A program made the position numbers and the translations under genes. 27,856 nucleotides of DNA from the NCBI GenBank assembly GCA_039177555.1, contig JBCDFV010000049.1:1-27856 (forward strand). Direction: 5' to 3'. Below are positions 24,850 to 27,856 of this stretch, piece by piece. Origin of the DNA: JANQGH01 sp039177555 (GTDB lineage Bacteria; Pseudomonadota; Alphaproteobacteria; DSM-16000; Inquilinaceae). Under the pieces are notes generated by a model, which was not told where the DNA came from, ran no database searches, and worked only from the letters and a program-made list of their open reading frames with translations. Every line of letters begins with the position of its first letter. Position 1 is the first letter of the stretch.

Positions 24850-26481
24850 ATGGACGCCCAGACCATCGCGCCGGTGGCGGAGGTGCGCGATCTGACGGTG
24901 CGCTTTGCGTCGTCGGATCGGGCCACCGTGGGGCCGGTCAGCCTGTCGATCGCGCGGGGTGAGCGGGTCTTGCTGGCCGGACCGTCCGGCAGCGGCAAGT
25001 CGACCGTGCTGCTGGCTTTGACCGGGCTGATCCCCGGCCACATCTCGGCGACGGTCGAAGGCACGGTCAGCGTCAGGACCAGCGTGTCCCAGCTCTTCCA
25101 AGATGCCGATCAGACCCTGTGCGGCATGTCCGTCGAGGACGAGCTGGCCTTCGCCCTGGAAAACCAGAACATGGCCGAGGCCGAGATTCACGAGCGGATC
25201 AGCCGCGGGCTTGACGCTCTCAGGATTCCCGACGCCTGGCGCAAACGCTCGTGCGCGACCCTGTCGGGCGGCGAGCGCCAGCTTGTCGCGCTGGCATCGG
25301 TCATGGTGCAGGAAGCCGATCTCGTGCTGGCCGACGAGCCGACAGCGCAATTGGCGTCGACGGCGGCTGCCCGGTTCCGTGACTGGGTTGCACGGCCGCG
25401 ACCGGGCCAGTCGATCCTGATCGTCGACCATCAGTTCGACGACGTAGTCGAGCATATCGACCGAATGATCGTCCTGGATCGTGGCGGCCGCATCCAGGCC
25501 GAGGGACCGCCGCGCACGGTGCTGCGCGACGCCTACGACCGGTTTGTCGATGCCGGCGTCTGGCTGCCCCCCGCGACCCGGCTTGATCGGCGGCTGATCG
25601 CGGCCGGGTGCCGGGTGCCGGTTCCGCCCTTGTCGGTGCGCGAGGCGCTGGATGCCGCGGAACAACACCATCCCAAGACAGATACCCGCGCCGCCGTCGC
25701 CACCTTCGCGGATAGCTGCACACGTTCGCCGCCGCATTCGCCAGCGCGCCGACCGGTGGTACGGCTGACTGACGCCGATTGCGCGCCGTTCCTGGCAAAA
25801 CCCGTGCTGCACGACATCTCTCTGACCCTTTACGCGGGCGAAATCGCGGGCCTGGTCGGGCCGAACGGGGCGGGCAAGACGACGCTGGGCGCGGCCCTGG
25901 CGGGCGTCTTGCCGCTGCGGGCCGGCCGGCGCCATGGGCACGCCGGCGGCATTGCGTTTCAACGGCCCGACAGCCAGTTTCTAACCGGTCGGGTTTGCGA
26001 CGAGTTGGATCTTGGACTGCCCAAGCGCGTTGCGCCCCCGACCAGGACCGAGACAATCCGCGATACCATCGACCGGTGGGGATTGGGCGGTCTTGAGCAG
26101 CACCATCCGCTGGAGCTTTCGGCAGGCCAAAAGCGCCGGCTGGCGTTCGCGGTGCTAACCATCGCCAAGCGTTGGCCGATGGTCGTGCTGGACGAACCCA
26201 CCGCCGGTCTCGACGGTGCCGGCGCTGAGGAAGTGGCCCGGCAGGTGATGGACATGGCGGCGGACGATACCGCCATCCTGCTGATCACCCATGATTTGGC
26301 CTTTGCGGCAACCACATGTCACCGGCTGCTGGTGCTCGCGGATGGCCGGATAGCAGCCGACGGCCCAGCGTCTGACGTGCTGGCCGACCGGTCTGTACTC
26401 GATGCCGCCGCGCTGGACGAACCCGCGTTCATGCCGGCGGTGCGTTGGTTAAAGGGCCACAGCGACCATGCAACAGGTTAA
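24850..26481 (+). CDS. ykoD: YkoD-type duplicated ECF ATPase (two ABC domains in one chain)
   Basis: The 543-residue protein starts at an ATG preceded by AGAAGG and carries two complete ABC ATPase domains. Domain 1 has Walker A GPSGSGKST (44-52), signature LSGGERQ (138-144), Walker B LVLADEP (158-164) and switch His194. Domain 2 has Walker A GPNGAGKTT (337-345), signature LSAGQ (423-427) and Walker B VVLDEP (about 445-450). A poorly conserved linker of about 70 residues joins them. Both sites look catalytically competent. Together with YkoE and YkoC it powers vitamin uptake. Its end overlaps the ykoC start by 14 bases, which implies coupled translation. Confidence 0.95.
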   Translation: MDAQTIAPVAEVRDLTVRFASSDRATVGPVSLSIARGERVLLAGPSGSGKSTVLLALTGLIPGHISATVEGTVSVRTSVSQLFQDADQTLCGMSVEDELAFALENQNMAEAEIHERISRGLDALRIPDAWRKRSCATLSGGERQLVALASVMVQEADLVLADEPTAQLASTAAARFRDWVARPRPGQSILIVDHQFDDVVEHIDRMIVLDRGGRIQAEGPPRTVLRDAYDRFVDAGVWLPPATRLDRRLIAAGCRVPVPPLSVREALDAAEQHHPKTDTRAAVATFADSCTRSPPHSPARRPVVRLTDADCAPFLAKPVLHDISLTLYAGEIAGLVGPNGAGKTTLGAALAGVLPLRAGRRHGHAGGIAFQRPDSQFLTGRVCDELDLGLPKRVAPPTRTETIRDTIDRWGLGGLEQHHPLELSAGQKRRLAFAVLTIAKRWPMVVLDEPTAGLDGAGAEEVARQVMDMAADDTAILLITHDLAFAATTCHRLLVLADGRIAADGPASDVLADRSVLDAAALDEPAFMPAVRWLKGHSDHATG

Positions 26482-27193
26482 CCCTCTGACGACCCTTTGC
26501 ATCTGCGCCGCATGGATCGTCGCGGCGTTGATCATCCTCGATGCGCGCTTCTTGATCTTCACCATTGTGCTTTTCGCCACGGCGCTGTTGGTGATGCGGC
26601 GCACCTCGCCGCTGACGCTGCTCTTGCTGATGATCCCGTTTGCCCTGTTCGGGTTCGGCTTCGTGACCACCAACCTGCTGTTTCGCCAGGAGGCAGACTT
26701 TGCCACCATGGTCTCGGAAGAGGCACCGATATCGTCGGATGCGCTGTCGGCCGGTCTAACGCTGGCCTTGCGGGCGATCGCCTGCGGCATGGTTTCCGTC
26801 TTCTTCGCGCTGACCACGGACCCCGGTGCCTTCCTGCGCGCCCTGATGGCCCATGCGCGCCTGCCGGCACACTTCGGCTATCCGTTGGTCGGCGCGATGC
26901 AACTCGTGCCTCAAATCCTGCGCGAGGCCCAGCAGATCCGCATGGCCCGCGCCATGCACCGCGGCGGCAAGGTCTGCAAACTGCCGACACCCGCCGAGGT
27001 GGCCAGCCTTGTCGTGCCCCTGCTGGCCTTCGCGATCCGCCGCGCGGGCCGCATGGCAATCGCTATGGAGGCGCGGGGTTTTGCTGCGTCGCAGCATCGA
27101 ACCATCATCAACGTGCCGGGGTTCAGCCGTCACGATACGGTCGCGGCGGCGGTCGGACTGAGCAGCCTGATCTTGGCGATCGCCGTTCTTTAG
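26468..27193 (+). CDS. ykoC: YkoC/CbiQ-type ECF transporter transmembrane (T) component
   Basis: The 241-residue membrane protein has an N-terminal group of hydrophobic helices (residues about 9-65 and 90-118), a long cytoplasmic coupling region and a C-terminal helix. The two short Ala-Arg-containing coupling motifs of EcfT proteins are visible as MARAMHRGG and AMEARGF; these dock onto the ATPase domains. It overlaps ykoD and closes the riboswitch-controlled operon. Function follows from family and operon position. Confidence 0.93.
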   Translation: MQQVNPLTTLCICAAWIVAALIILDARFLIFTIVLFATALLVMRRTSPLTLLLLMIPFALFGFGFVTTNLLFRQEADFATMVSEEAPISSDALSAGLTLALRAIACGMVSVFFALTTDPGAFLRALMAHARLPAHFGYPLVGAMQLVPQILREAQQIRMARAMHRGGKVCKLPTPAEVASLVVPLLAFAIRRAGRMAIAMEARGFAASQHRTIINVPGFSRHDTVAAAVGLSSLILAIAVL

Positions 27194-27215
27194 GTCGGAG
27201 CCCGGCGGTGTCGGG

Positions 27216-27244
27216 TTGATCGCCACTGGCCGCCCCTGTATCGT
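27216..27244 (+). promoter_or_regulatory. possible glyQ promoter
   Basis: TTGATC (27216-27221) and TATCGT (27239-27244) are 17 bases apart in the 87-base gap before glyQ, each matching four of six consensus positions. If real, it would free glyQ from thiamine control by the upstream riboswitch. Confidence 0.4.
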
Positions 27245-27280
27245 GCGCGCCCTTCTGCGCTGCACAATAGCCTTCTCGAC

Positions 27281-27856
<576 letters not shown>

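Overview
The window is about 27.9 kb of high-GC chromosome from an alphaproteobacterium, most likely Rhodospirillales-like. The main evidence is an exact GTTC-N7-GTTC LexA box (the alphaproteobacterial SOS operator) in front of dinB, a long-chain polyprenyl diphosphate synthase of the type that supplies the ubiquinone side chain, and a housekeeping run of polyprenyl synthase, DUF2007 protein, TrmN6-like methyltransferase, S49 peptidase and glyQ that I recall as typical of that group. The taxonomic assignment is inference.

Region 1 (1-11065) is the 3' part of one giant gene whose start lies upstream of the window. It encodes more than 3,680 residues of a type V autotransporter. A passenger of about 3,250 residues is built from RTX-like coils (one G-x-G-N-D-T-I type turn about every 19-22 residues). 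A pertactin-like autochaperone segment and a C-terminal outer-membrane beta-barrel ending in Trp follow it. The passenger has a second repeat layer: eight copies of a super-repeat, seven of exactly 363 nt and the last of 366 nt, plus longer in-frame duplicated blocks with no indels. It is the most unusual object here.

Region 2 (11237-17543) holds an aldehyde dehydrogenase, a convergent LysR regulator with the OxyR cysteine pair, and divergent katG, so it carries a peroxide-sensing and detoxifying pair. katG ends at a strong intrinsic terminator. An SOS-regulated DNA polymerase IV follows, with the LexA box overlapping its promoter.

Region 3 (17563-19993) is less recognisable: an alpha/beta hydrolase, a small three-helix membrane protein, a small Cys-rich secreted protein convergent with an exported hypothetical protein, and tRNA-Pro(CGG) on the minus strand.

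Region 4 (20088-27856) starts with the polyprenyl diphosphate synthase on the minus strand. Divergent from it are a DUF2007 protein, an overlapping TrmN6-like methyltransferase, an S49 peptidase and a 70-residue membrane-anchored protein. Next comes a TPP riboswitch controlling ykoF-ykoE-ykoD-ykoC, a thiamine/HMP uptake operon with an ECF-type transporter. The window ends inside glyQ (glycyl-tRNA synthetase alpha subunit). No CRISPR array, insertion sequence, phage gene or rRNA was seen.
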